Of a stretch of 64,000 bases of DNA, positions 1-14,800 are shown piece after piece. The DNA is from Paralvinella palmiformis. Its lineage: Eukaryota; Annelida; Polychaeta; Terebellida; Alvinellidae. The notes under the pieces were generated by a model that saw only the letters and a list, made by a program, of their open reading frames with translations, had not been told where the DNA came from and did not search any database. How positions within the stretch are numbered: the stretch's first letter is position 1; every line of letters begins with the position of its first letter. The DNA lies in assembly GCA_025642065.1 (NCBI GenBank), contig JAODUP010000424.1, positions 1-64,000 on the forward strand, in the 5' to 3' direction. The position numbers were made by a program, and so were the translations under genes.

Positions 1-251
1 TACAAGACGACACCAAGTTTATAAACAGGAGGCTTTTAAAAATCCCAGGATGTTTGGTCAAAAAGTTTTAAGGTTCGTGAATAACTTCCCCAGACTATTA
101 CCCCTTTCAGGAACCTCAAGAGGATGGTAAATCGACTAAGCTCACATCAGAACTGAATTAATCTAAAAGCTCATGCGTGAGGCCCTTAAGATCCATCCCA
201 AAAGACGCAGAAAAGGTGACATATTACAGTCATATAATATCATAGCCGGGA

Positions 252-488
252 TTGATCGTGTCAACCCAGAACTATTTTTTCCACAGATCAGGACCTTCAC
301 AGACAAGAGGCCATAGTCAGAAGTTGACTAAGCAGCACTCTAGACTTGAGCTGAGAATCAAATTTTTCAACCAAAGGGTTGTCGATGACTGGAATTCACT
401 ACCAGAAGAAGCAGTCGTCAGCAGCACCCTGAATAGGTTAAAATTAAGTCTGGCCGATTGCATGCAGGATATCGTGATTTTACTTTAG
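252..488 (+). pseudogene. LINE reverse-transcriptase C-terminal fragment (mirror copy)
   Basis: The 78-residue frame carries the C-terminal signature of a non-LTR retrotransposon polymerase, including FFNQRVVDDWNSLPEEAV. It is the mirror image of the LINE fragment on the minus strand at 6132-6434, with a frame break near residue 68 that the other arm lacks. It is probably not an independent copy, because it lies in the noisy palindrome arm. Confidence 0.6.
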
Positions 489-1526
489 ATTATAATACAA
501 GATCGGGAGTTCAACAGACTGCCTCTTTTCCGTATATATGGTATCAAGTATAACCATTCACGAGATGTAATGTAAATTTCATCTCAGTAACTCGGCGGTT
601 GAGGCATATTTGGAAGTATATCCAATTAAGGCATATGAGTTAAGTCTTATTTTTTTTATTATTAAACGTTACCTATTTTAATAAATATGGACATCAATGA
701 TCAGATGAATTAGTGCAGCCTTCTTTAAGAGGAAAGGTTTTAACTCAAAACCTGTATTCATTTGAGCGAGTGAAGATGTAATAAATATGTAACCAATGAG
801 GCATAATAATCACGATAATTTGCTGATCGTTGTCTTATTTTCACTTGCTTGTTGACTACACCTCGAGACCAGCAATGATTATGGACGATATTGTTCTTTG
901 CAGATCACTTCTTGTGCCGTACAGCTTCTTCTGAAGAGTTGTTGTACTTGTAGTTGTCCAGATAATATCCCTCAGCTGCTCCAGTAGCTAAGGATGGTCC
1001 CTATATAGGTAAGGAGCCCGAGGTTTCTGTTAGGGTTACCTGACTTACTGGTCTTAGTCCATATCAGTCTAGTTTCGACCCATAACAGAAGCCAAAGCGC
1101 TGGCATAGTTATCTGGGTCACGGAGACAGTTCACGCCCACTCACCACGTCAAGGAATGGAAGGGGTATAACAGTTTGTGTTTACAAGTCAGACAGTCAAA
1201 CGCTTTGATATGAAAACTGCATGGTTAATGTTGAGCTCTAATTACTTATATGTTCTTGAGGACTGTCCGACGGTTTATGCATATACTGGACTTTTCTAAT
1301 ATATTTAGTACAATTACTCTGATGGGTGTGGCATCCGCAGGTCAACAAATTAGACACAAGTGGTATCATATTGAATTTGTGAATATGTATGATAATGTTC
1401 TAGACTATAATCTGTTGATATATGAGAACACGTGTTCATGGTGAATGGCGTTGTTGCATTCTGAATCAACTGGTTCTAGTTTGAGCGAAGTTCGTCATCA
1501 CCTGTGATAATGTTTGGTACCAATCG

Positions 1527-2320
1527 TTGACTATGACCAAACAGATGATCTATCAGCTTAAGGTAAGTGAATCCCAACGGACGTACAGCGCTGATGAGCC
1601 GATAGATGTGAGATGTGAAGATAGATTATTCCATAGGCATATAGTAGATGGTATGAATGATTTTTTGGGGGCCGGGATTTTTAGGAAAGGATTTCCTACT
1701 GATAATTTTGTAGAATACTGATAGTTTGTAGTAGGTCGTCTTGCCGCAAGCCGGTCCCAGCCAAGTTCCTTTAACAGATCGAAGTGACTTGTTCGAGAGA
1801 ATGCTCTAGTGCATGCTCTAGCAGTTCGATGTTGGATGTTTTCTAATCGATCAGATTGATGTTTGGTATATCATATAACACACATCCGTACTCCAACAAT
1901 GGTCTGATGTAATATGTGTAGATATTGGTAAGACAAAAACGAGGTATATTATTATTTAAGCGCCATATCAGTCCAATTTTCTTATTCGATTTGTTTATCA
2001 CAGCACTTATATGTTTACCCCATGACAGATTCCTGGAAGTATTGATACCTAAGTGCTTGTGGTGTGCAACATTTTCGAGGATCTCATTGTACACCATTAA
2101 CACTTGTCTTTTCAGTCGATTGCATTTGTTTGCGATTATGGTATACACACGTTTTGACCATTGAAACTCATATTCCAAGCCGATGCCGATGCCACGAGTT
2201 TGTGGAGATCGCGGTTTAACATGGCAAATGCATCAGAAGAATGTAACTTTCAAAAAGAGCGTGTCGGGGAAGAGGTGGACACCCCCTTAATGTCATTTAT
2301 AAAAAACAAAAAAAAAAGTT
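1527..2320 (-). pseudogene. LINE RT fragment (mirror copy of 4330-5135)
   Basis: The minus-strand frame at 2178-1843 encodes the same protein as the plus-strand frame at 4473-4787 (post-RT region with HHKHLGINTSRNLSWGKHI and YIRPLLEYGCVLYD). Downstream sequence continues to mirror the right arm apart from the collapsed segment at 1660-1690. It should be read as a duplicate of the right-arm LINE made by the palindrome. Confidence 0.6.
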
Positions 2321-2420
2321 TTATTCATCAAAACCTGGTGACGTATGACCCCCTAACCAACCTTTTTTATTGGACAAGTAAATGTTTTCCTTTTGTAGAG
2401 GATATCCTTTGTTTAGTCCT

Positions 2421-4059
<1,639 letters not shown>

Positions 4060-5135
4060 GCTTTAAAGCACAGGATTCGATCATCAACATGATATTTCGC
4101 GATGTGGAAAATGGAAATGATGTGGTGATGCTCTAACTAGACCAATCACGGGCTTTCGACAGGATATGCCACGATGGACTGAAACACACAGGACTCACTG
4201 GCTCTCTACTAAATTGGATAACTTATTTACTTGTCCAATAGAATAATTCGCGTTGGATTAGAGGGTCATACGTCACCATGGTTCGGTATCACAGCAGGCG
4301 TGCCCCAAGGCTCAATACTTGGTCAACTTTTATTATTGTTGTTTATAAATGACATTGAAAGGGATGTCCACCTCTGTACACCTGACACAGCTCTTGTTGA
4401 AAGTTACATTCTTTCTGATGCATTTGCCATGTTAAACCGCGATCTCCACAAACTCGTGGCATCGGCATCGGCTTGGAATATGAGTTTCAATGGTCAAAAC
4501 GTGTGTATACCATAATCGCAAACAAATGCAATCGACTGAAAAGACAAGTGTTAATGGTGTACAATGAGATCCTCGAAAATGTTGCACACCACAAGCACTT
4601 AGGTATCAATACTTCCAGGAATCTGTCATGGGGTAAACATATAAGTGCTGTGATAAACAAATCGAATAAGAAAATTGGACTGATATGGCGCTTAAATAAT
4701 AATATACCTCGTTTTTGTCTTACCAATATCTACACATATTACATCAGACCATTGTTGGAGTACGGATGTGTGTTATATGATATATGATCGATTAGAAAAC
4801 GTCCAACATCGAACTGCTAGAGCATGCACTAGAGCATTCTCTCGAACAAGTCACTTCGATCTGTTAAAGGAACTTGGCTGGGACCGGCTTGCGGCAAGAC
4901 GACCTACTACAAACTATCAGTATTCTACAAAATTATCAGTAGGCAAGCTACCATGCAGTCGTAGCTTCTGCAACATATACCAGTTTATTGTTCCCTTTGC
5001 CCATCTTTCCTCATACGCCAAATCATTCATACCATCTACTATATGCCTATGGAATAATCTATCTTCAGATCTCACATCTATCGGCTCATCAGCGCTGTAC
5101 GTCCGTTGGGATTCACTTACCTTAAGCTGATAGAT
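4060..5135 (+). pseudogene. Degenerate non-LTR retrotransposon, RT to C-terminus (jockey/CR1-type)
   Basis: Three frames read in turn give a reverse-transcriptase remnant. LDQSRAFDRICHDGL is near 4140-4185 (the A-motif region, with the second acidic residue seen as D in AFDR). GITAGVPQGSILG is near 4280-4323. The post-RT segment at 4473-4787 includes HHKHLGINTSRNLSWGKHI and IRPLLEYGCVLYD. It then continues as LENVQHRTARACTRAFSR and KELGWDRLAARR near 4790-4905. The normal F/YADD motif is lost where IERDVHLCTPDTALVE is read. Frameshifts and stops show it is dead. Part of it lies inside the palindrome arm and is mirrored at 1527-2320. Confidence 0.75.
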
Positions 5136-6690
5136 CATCTGTTTGGTCATAGTCAACGATTGGTACCAAACATTATCACAGGTGATGACGAACTTCGCTC
5201 AAACTAGAACCAGTTGATTCAGAATGCAACAACGCCATTCACCATGAACACGTGTTCTCATATATCAACAGATTATAGTCTAGAACATTATCATACATAT
5301 TCACAAATTCAATATGATACCACTTGTGTCTAATTTGTTGACCTGCGGATGCCACACCCATCAGAGTAATTGTACTAAATATATTAGAAAAGTCCAGTAT
5401 ATGCATAAACCGTCGGACAGTCCTCAAGAACATATAAGTAATTAGAGCTCAACATTAACCATGCAGTTTTCATATCAAAGCGTTTGACTGTCTGACTTGT
5501 AAACACAAACTGTTATACCCCTTCCATTCCTTGACGTGGTGAGTGGGCGTGAACTGTCTCCGTGACCCAGATAACTATGCCAGCGCTTTGGCTTCTGTTA
5601 TGGGTCGAAACTAGACTGATATGGACTAAGACCAGTAAGAGTCAGGTAACCCTAACAGAAACCTCGGGCTCCTTACCTATATAGGGACCATCCTTAGCTA
5701 CTGGAGCAGCTGAGGGATATTATCTGGACAACTACAAGTACAACAACTCTTCAGAAGAAGCTGTACGGCACAAGAAGTGATCTGCAAAGAACAATATCGT
5801 CCATAATCATTGCTGGTCTCGAGGTGTAGTCAACAAGCAAGTGAAAATAAGACAACGATCAGCAAATTATCGTGATTATTATGCCTCATTGGTTACATAT
5901 TTATTACATCTTCACTCGCTCAAATGAATACAGGTTTTGAGTTAAAACCTTTCCTCTTAAAGAAGGCTGCACTAATTCATCTGATCATTGATGTCCATAT
6001 TTATTAAAATAGGTAACGTTTAATAAAAAAAAAAATAAGACTTAACTCATATGCCTTAATTGGATATACTTCCAAATATGCCTCAACCGCCGAGTTACTG
6101 AGATGAAATTTACATTACATCTCGTGAATGGTTATACTTGATACCATATATACGGAAAAGAGGCAGTCTGTTGAACTCCCGATCTTGTATTATAATCTAA
6201 AGTAAAATCACGATATCCTGCATGCAATCGGCCAAGACTTAATTTTAACCTATTCAGGGTGCTGCTGACGACTGCTTCTTCTGGTAGTGAATTCCAGTCA
6301 TCGACAACCCTTTGGCTGAAAAATTTGATTCTCAGCTCAAGTCTAGAGTGCTGCTTAGTCAACTTCTGACTATGGCCTCTTGTCTGTGAAGGTCCTGATC
6401 TGTGGAAAAAATAGTTCTGGGTTGACACGATCAATCCCGGCTATGATATTATATGACTGTAATATGTCACCTTTTCTGCGTCTGTAGTTCAGGGATAGGA
6501 TCTTCAAGGTCCTCACGCATGCAGTCATTTTATGTATAGTAATGTCGGGGAGTTCTGCATGCATGAGCTTAGTCGCACTTCTACACTATCCATCTTGAAG
6601 GTGGTGCCTGAACAGTGTGGTGAATAGTCTGGGGACAGTTACTTCATCGAACCATGTAAATGGAGCTTTTATGAGGCCGAGCATCCTGGA
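4200..6690. repeat. Right arm of the palindrome (clean copy)
   Basis: This arm has ordinary sequence texture and longer open segments than its mirror at 1-2420, so it is the more trustworthy copy. It contains two LINE fragments in opposite orientations (4060-5135 plus, 6132-7040 minus) separated by about 1 kb. Confidence 0.8.
5136..6131. other. No gene recognised between two LINE relics
   Basis: Only short random frames are present. It includes a LINE-like 3' part up to about 5160 and then unclassified AT-rich sequence mirrored at about 490-1530. I see no RNA gene or promoter signal. Confidence 0.4.
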
Positions 6691-7050
6691 AGATTTCTTA
6701 ACAGCAGCTGCAACATGTTTATGAAACTTGAGCTCGTCGTCTATGATCACACCCAAATCCTTTTCCTCAATGGCTACAGCTAAGGTGATTCCCTTCATAT
6801 GGTAGTTGTATATACTATATAAGCACGAACATCACAGTAGTCATGTTTTGGGTTTCTGGGTCATATAGGTGCAGCACTTTGCACTTCCATTCATTGAACC
6901 CTAGCTGCCAGCCCTCTGACCACTTGACAAGCATATCAAGGTCGGTTTGGATTTTGTGACGGTCCTCCTCTGGTGTTATATTACGAAACAGTTTTGTGTC
7001 GTCTGTGAATATCTTTGCAGTACTTGCAACCATTTCTGGGAAATGGTTAT
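6132..7050 (-). pseudogene. 5'-truncated LINE, RT D-motif to C-terminus
   Basis: Read on the minus strand from 7040 downward, the sequence enters a reverse transcriptase just before its metal-binding motif (KIFTDDTKLFRNI at about 7010-6970, with FTDD in place of the usual F/YADD). It continues through LDMLVKWSEGWQLGFNEWKC, then KDLGVIIDDELKFHKHV (6760-6710), and ends with FFSQRVVDDWNSLPEEAV near 6340-6285. Frame changes at about 6800 and 6585 show it is broken. Everything upstream of the RT D motif is missing, as in typical 5'-truncated LINE insertions. The clade (jockey or CR1-like) is inferred from motif style. Confidence 0.8.
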
Positions 7051-7789
7051 ATTAGATTTAAACGTTTAGAGGTAATTTTCAATACTAGGCCATAATTATA
7101 TGGTCAATTTTGTGTGGCGTCTTAATTAATGAGGCCATTATTTGGTTAATTATTTTGGTTTGTTCTCTGTGCAGATTAATTTCTGGTAGGATTATGTTGA
7201 CGTATATGTGAATTGTTGTGGCAGAAAAAAATCCCAACCGCATTAATTATGCTCAAAAAACAGTAAAGTAGGCTACGCGGTGGTTATATGACAATAATTC
7301 ATGCACCAAAATTCTACCTTTGTAAATTAAGCCCTTTCTAATGATATATAACATAGTATGGTTTGGTAATACAAATTTTGAAAAATTGTTCTTATCATGT
7401 ACTTTTACCAAACATATGTGTGTGTTGAAATATTTTTGTAACATTTAAAAACCCACAATTATTCGACAAAATAAAATCAACCATTAATGGATCGAGAATC
7501 ACATCACTTCAACTGTTCTTGAGCGTAAGCTACTGTATGACCGCTATTTTAGGTGAACAACAGCTAGTATCGACAGTCAACATTAACACCGGGTCAACGC
7601 TGTACCGACATATTTTTACGCCTAAATTCTTAAATGTATGAAAACTACGAAACATAAAATTCTAATTTGTGGAACGATATATCCAAGCATTGTGCCGGCA
7701 TGCTCAGGCATAAGACACGAGCAGTCCAGTTTTATATATATATAGGTCTGCAGTGATTCAGGCACATGCCAATTTTCATGTAGGCCCTT

Positions 7790-7827
<38 letters not shown>

Positions 7828-8147
7828 CTGCTAGATTGCGTTTATTCTCTGCCCGTGTTAATTTTCATGTCATCCTAAACTTTATGTGTGCAAACATTTG
7901 CTTTGGAAAAACTGCACCTAGATCTAGCTACTAAAAGGAATGCTTACGTTTTATCATAAAATCTAGATCTACCACTACCGCTGTACCAGAGCCTGCGTTC
8001 ACATTTGGCCAAATAGATATTGATGTACTACCCATATGGCAATCTAATAATTGCGTGAGTCGGATTTGTTAACGTCAAGAAATTGAGTATTCGGAAGATT
8101 TTCAAGATAATCTGATCGCTTCAACAAAACAGCAACCTAAGGCTGAT
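7051..8147. other. Upstream region of PGAP2; TC/TA microsatellite
   Basis: No coding exon is recognised. A compound (TC)n-(TA)n microsatellite occupies about 7790-7828. The 5' untranslated exon(s) and promoter of PGAP2 should lie in the right part, but I see no unambiguous TATA or initiator. An in-frame TAA at 8070 precedes the PGAP2 ATG. Confidence 0.5.
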
Positions 8148-9971
8148 ATGTCCGGATTTAAGTTGCAGTCAGAACCCAGGAAGCCATGCATAATATTCAG
8201 ACTAAACGGCACTTTAATGTCGATGGGAATTCTATCCTTACCGCTGATTGCTTTTTTGTTGTCGGTGATTATTTCGATGATTAAAGATTTTGAACAATCG
8301 ACAGCCACCCACTGTAGGGTAAGATATATTTATGGTTAAATTTTGTGCTGCTGTTTTATTTTTGTTTAGTTCGGTTCGACTTCAAGGAGTCGACGGAAAC
8401 GAAAAAGTGCTCGTGGGCGATAATACACCGATCGTCAGATGGGTTCATTTTACTTTCGTTATCAACATTAACATACTAGTCTGGATGTAGTAGATCTACA
8501 TAACATTGGGGAAGAATCGGGGAGTGGACAGGTTCGACCAGACTGGGAGAATCGACCACAGCATTAAGATCCTATTATTTATTTACTACATTAATAGTTT
8601 TAGGCTGTAGCATAATAATATTAATATATCACTGAATAATTGTTTTGCGTTTACTTTGAAACAATTTGCAACAGTACACCAACAAAAACAATTGCTGAAA
8701 TAGCGACTGGGTTGGGGTAATCGATTTTAATAGATTACATGATTTCAAGTAATCGTAATCACCATTTCCAGATGTAATCGTAATCAGTGATTACTTTCAT
8801 GATTAGACTATCTACACAATGTGTTTGATTATTTACCATGTTATATCATGTCAGAGATATGGTTTGGTGTGTAAGGCACAAGATAACAATTATAGAACTG
8901 ATTTACCCATTGATGGATTGCTATCATATTTATACACAATGATTTGTCAGTTTATTTGTTCTACGAACATGAAAAGGAACATGAGTTGAAACACTGCTTC
9001 AGATGTTGCCGCTATTATAAGTCATATAAACAAGCATTTCAGATTAACTCGTGTTATTTTCACACAGTTAAGCCCAAGTCAGTCACACAACCAGCCATTG
9101 TGCATGGCTTTTTGTGACATCGTCGTTTTAATTCCAGCTACAAACAATCCTTATTGGCCAGTAGTTGGATGACAAACAGCCAATTAAATTAAAGCGTGCA
9201 TTAGTGAACATAAACATCACTACATCTTGGTCCCCAATCGACATACTGGATGACAAAGGTGGGCATTTGACTGAGATCAAAGGTCAAAGTACGGAGTTGG
9301 GAAGTGGCCGATTTATAGAAGAAATTTTTTTTTAAAGCATAGCAATAATTTAAGACTGCAAAAATGGTCAAGCTACAGAGGTGGTCAAGGTACAGAGGAG
9401 GTCGGAGTTAGAGGTTTGACTATATTCTAATTATCCTGTTTATTATATAGACTTTACCTGGCTATCACACCACACATGATGCATTTCGTTACTAAATATA
9501 TATTCAAATAATTCCATTGATATTGTTTGCACTAATCTCAGTTTGATCTAATCTCAGTTATCTCTATAAATACCTGTGCATTCATGGCAAATGCATTACT
9601 TGCTCTATGGTGAATACTGGTCTCAGAAATATCAAAACAAATTAACATTGTACAATGCCATCAAAGTCTCTTGTACACTTTCATTTCAAGAATATACCAG
9701 GAAATGCATCTGGTTCTTACAAAGCAACATGTTAACACTAGCATGTTTATATCAGTATTATACAGGCAACTGAGTAAATATTGATGAGGAAATCACATTC
9801 ATGTTTGTGTTATATACATTGTAATCACCATTACTTTACAATGTAACCGTAATCGATTACATTCAGAATGAATGTAATCGTAATCATGGTATTCTCAAGT
9901 AAATGTAATTGATTACCTTGGTCCTGTAATCAACCCAACCTAGGTGTCAACATTTCAATAGTCAAGCTGTA

Positions 9972-10029
<58 letters not shown>

Positions 10030-11858
10030 TGTGGTGATCCACCCGCACAGTGTTCGAACTTCCCCTCCCACCACTTTGCTTATGTAAATAACTTTTACTA
10101 CATGGAATTGGGTCACAAATCACATGATCGTTGCCTTATTAGGAACATCAAACATTGAAGGACTGGTAGAAAAACACTTATTACCGATTGTTGTATTGCA
10201 TATACTTAGAATAAGATCAACCCATTGAAGTGTAAGGTGATCGAACTTCCCAACTTCTCTCTTATTCTGAAATGCTATTAATTACTATAGCAGTGGCTCA
10301 TAAGCCTTGTTATATCAATATTTATTGCTCAATAAAAATTATGTTATGGCATTTGGATATAACATAAGGGGGATGATGTCAGTTATTGGCGAATTAAAAC
10401 AAGGCTGTTGCTATTGGTCTGGACTTGGACGTACACTAAAGTAGATATAGCTCCGGTACTTCAACTACACATTCACACCTTCCCGAATATCCAGTAGAAT
10501 ATGACACACTCCCGGCTATCAGACACCTTACGAATTTACTAAAGCTCTGGTGCTGCTGTCTTCAGTGAATTAATTAAAAAGGGGGGATCATTGATGGTGC
10601 AAATCCAAATCAGCGACACCATGACCAATATGGCCACCTGCATAAACTATTAGAGGCAGCAGACCAGTACACACATCCAGCTTCATCGGGCATCTGCACC
10701 GCTCGGCTGCCTCTCATGTTGTCATGTTTCAGCAATGACTTCAGTAATGAATTGAAATTGGGCTATCAATAAGAAGTCAACCAGGATCGAATTGTGATGA
10801 TCTGGAATTAACACAATACCAACACCTTGACGACATACGAATTCCATGATTTTGTTCGACCATGGAGTTCAGCTATTATTATATTAATAATGTTTAGACA
10901 TATCGTATAACATCACTATAACTAGTCTACACCGAAGAGGCCCAACGTCTGCAGTGTCACAGCACCACACAAGCCACAGCAAAGGTGTTGAAACAATATG
11001 GTGATGTGGAAAGATCTGTGCTCTCTCTTTTATCAGCGGTAAGCAAGCTCATCTGCCCATGGGGCAACAAAGGCTAAATGAACTGTTTAACTGTGCCTAT
11101 TGTTTGTGTAAATTTGTAAAATATCTTGTTTTGAATACAACTTAATTATCGTGTTGGGTGTATGTATTATGTTGTGTGTGAAATACCAAAATCTGATTAC
11201 CTGTCTGCTTTATTTATCTATCGATTCAAATACTGCCCCAGGCATGATGATTTAGGAACTTTAAGGTCATCACAGGTCGTTGAGTTCACAAGGGCTTCTA
11301 ACAATTCACATGCTGGTTGGCGGTTATCGGTTATCGTTGACTTCTTAATCTTATTGATCATCCGATTTCAATTCGTTACAGAAGTCGTTGCTGAAACAAA
11401 GAAGCTCAAGCCAATTGAGACAACATGAGAGGCACCAGAGCAGTGCACATGCCCGATGAAGCTGGGCGTGTGCACTGCCTGGCTGCCTCTAACAGTTTAC
11501 GCAGGTGGCCATATTAGTCATGGTGCGGCCGTTTTGGTATACAGTGGTCATTTTAATAATAATAAAAAGGGACCACACTGGAAATTAATACTTGCACTTT
11601 CTTCTGATAGATCAGAAATGAAAGAAAATCAATCATAAGTAAAGAATAATTATTTATCTCCCTTTATTTATTATGTAATATTTGTCAATTCAAATATGGC
11701 TGGCTTAGTTGATAAGTTGGAGCTGGATATTATGATATTTCTTGGCAGCAGATATATTATAATTTATATATGCCACGGAAAGTGGAAATGTGCCGGACCA
11801 ATAGCTATAAATAATAATTATTATTCCCTATGTTTGTCACTTTAGCCCTTGTTAAAGT

Positions 11859-11898
<40 letters not shown>

Positions 11899-14800
11899 AA
11901 CAAATGATGACTAGATCTAAACATTAATTTTACTATTTTTAGGATCTGTTCCATTATATCTGTGACAAACTTAAACCTGGTAACCCTATAGATTTCACTG
12001 TGACTGGTCAAAAACGAACAGGTGGTTATGGTTAGGTTTACTAATCTCGCTTCTAGAAGCTGTGATGGTGCATTGTGGGATAGTAAAACTCTGCTCTAAC
12101 TAGTAGTAGATCTAGTAGTAGTAAATTACCTTATGGCCACGGCTTAATAAATGTTCTGGTTTTGTAATAAATGAACACACCCTTGTAGCTAGCTGTACAG
12201 GATGTTTACCAGTATTGTTTATGTTTTGGTTGTAAACCTGACTTTATCATTGGTTTTCTATTAATTTCAGCATCATTGGTGTATAAACGTGTCGATATGC
12301 TAGCAGATTAAAATACAAACAATTATGACATAATTTTAACGCAGTGACTGACGCAGGATCTCAGAAGTCAGAATCTTATAAAAGACAACGTACTACCTCC
12401 ACGGAAAATAATCTACCTAGTTAATATAATGGTGGCATAAGATAATTTGTACAATTAACAGTAAATGACTAGATAGAAAAATTACTGGAATTGTTACAAT
12501 ACTAATGCCTCTTGTGATCTAGAGACGAAGCTTGTGGAACAGTAATATAGGGGAGATGTGGGGAGGTTCAATGAGGCAGGGAGAATTGACCACAACATTA
12601 AAACTCTATTTGTTATTTATTTCACATAATAGTTTTAGGCTGGAACATAATATATCACTGAATAATTGTTTTGTGTTTACTTTGAAGCAATACAATTATA
12701 CACCACTGAAAAATAACTAGTGACTGAAAGTTGCCATGTGAAAATTCGAACTTATGCCACTAGGTGTCAACATTTCAAAAGTCTATACTATTATATATAT
12801 ATATATATAAAATCAAGAATATGGTCGGTCTGCCATGCACTGGGCGAACTTCCCCGCCCGCCACTTTGCTTATGTAAATAACTTTTATGACATTGAATTG
12901 TGTCACAAATCATGTGATCAATGCCTCATTAGGAACATTAAACATTGAGGGACCACTAGAAAAGTACTTCTTGCTGATTGTTATATCGCCTATACTAAGA
13001 TTAAACCATTGAAGAGTAAAGTGGTCGAACCTCCCCTACTTCTCCCCTATGTGTTGAGATTTTCACCTGTTTAAATATATATAATTAAATATAGCATCAC
13101 CAAGTTCTCTATAGCATAAGACAGCTCGTTACAGTTTATACAGCTTAAACCAAAGTTTGATAACACCATCAAAATATTAAAAACAGCTGATATGTATACA
13201 CTTTGAGAGACAATGAAATTATGATTCACCCCCACATTTATCCCATTTAGTGAAGCTACATAAAAAATAAACAATATTTAACTTTTATGTCTTTCAGTAA
13301 ACATTATTTATTGTGTATTTTGATCTCTTCTACCACATGGATGATTAGGTATTGGCATGGCATGGCATATTTGTACACCATCTTTTCTCCCTGAGATTTA
13401 TTAAACATATTATTAACCATAATTAATGACAGGTCAGTTTGACTCTCTGAGCACAGTCCATTCTGGACTTGCAAGCTGACCTAGGAATATGCAAAACCAT
13501 TCCATATTTAAAAACCAAATAAGTCAAATTGTATCATCATATTCCTGGATAAATTATTTAAGCCAACCAAAGTGAAGAGCTTTTCAGATCATCCAGTCAC
13601 TGACTGACTAGATCAATTAATTTCGTGCTACTTCCCAGGCTATGGAAAGAAATGAAGAGGCATGATCAACCAATCAGAAAACAGATTAATTAGGTGTATT
13701 TACATTTTTATTATAACATCATATACATATTATTATAGCAAGAATGGCATTTAAAAATTCTTGCCATTTAAAGTTAATGAGTTAAATTTGCATAAATTTG
13801 TGGACAAATGTAGCCTTTTCTGGGAAAAATCTAATTGAACTCAGGTAAACTTAGTAAAACCTTTGTTTAATTAGGTTTAGCCTACCAGGCTTACTTAAGC
13901 CATTTTTACTGGGCTCAAACTCCAACTGTGCTCTTGAATAAGGTTGACTGTTTTACCACTGAAGTTTTTTACGTTACACTGTACAAATCTTGTTATTCAG
14001 ATTGAAAATCCTATAATGTTTTATTTAAAAAAGAGATTAGAGCATTACATTCCAGGTTGTGGATTCGAATTCAACTCAGATTTGTGTTTGTGACAGATTT
14101 ACCCAAGCAGTTGCCTCTTGGGCACATGTCCCAGCTGTGACTACTATGTTCTAGTGTAGTAGTGTTCTTAATTCTTTGCTTTGCTGATTATTAATTAATT
14201 GATTATGGCCAGAGTGTTCCTGTACACAGATCTAAAAACAATTCTTTAAACTGTACACTGGGATGATGTTTAAATGTCAGAACCTTCATATGTACAACAT
14301 TGACATGATTTTTTTACACTGCGCCTTAGATGAGAATTTACTATCTTGCATAACCTCAAAACCGTTATATAATCAACACTCTACAGCTACATCAGTGTGC
14401 TGAGCTATTACCATCTTTATGAACCCCCACTGTCTAAAAGTATTCTTGACACAATAAGCCCTTGTTCCAGTAGTCTGTAGCTTTGTTGCAACATGTATAG
14501 ACTATTGTAATTCACTAGAATTCACAGAATTTAGAAAAGCGCAATTGGCGCAATGCGACATACTCAAATATATTATCGTATCACCTTAACTCTTCAAAAA
14601 CTACCTTCACTTCATGTCCAATAGTGTATCTACTTCAAGGTCTTACAACAACTTATAAATCTGTGTGGCAAATGGTGTGACTTCTGAATATTTATGTCCA
14701 CTCTCATCTGCAAAACTAGGGTCATTCAGACAAATATTATTGCTCATAACTATGTCTTATCTGAAGTTATATATGGCAATTATGCCCTTAGTGTAGCAGC

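Larger units (their letters stand above)
1..2420. repeat. Left arm of 6.7-kb palindrome (noisy copy)
   Basis: This stretch is the reverse complement of about 4200-6690. Mirrored positions sum to about 6650-6670 (for example 480 pairs with 6190 and 2160 with 4488). Agreement is near perfect between about 480 and 2160. Towards the centre (2160-2420) it decays into homopolymer stretching and small deletions, and it decays again at the outer end (1-190). At 1660-1690 about 50 bases of the right arm are replaced by a short G-rich string. This pattern fits a low-quality fold-back read copy rather than evolved divergence. Confidence 0.85.
8505..10266. mobile_element. MITE family copy 1, interrupted by a second element
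   Basis: The two halves, 8505-8707 and 9942-10266, match in order the uninterrupted element at 12547-13050. Shared words include AATCGACCACAGCATTAA versus AATTGACCACAACATTAA on the left, and CCACTTTGCTTATGTAAATA on the right. The 1.2 kb between the halves is a separate insertion. No coding capacity is seen. The outer ends resemble the GGGGAG...AGGTTCGACC ends of the intact copy. Confidence 0.75.

Noticed and set aside
7790..7828. Possible polypyrimidine/promoter element upstream of PGAP2
   Set aside because: It is a compound TC/TA microsatellite with no supporting signals.
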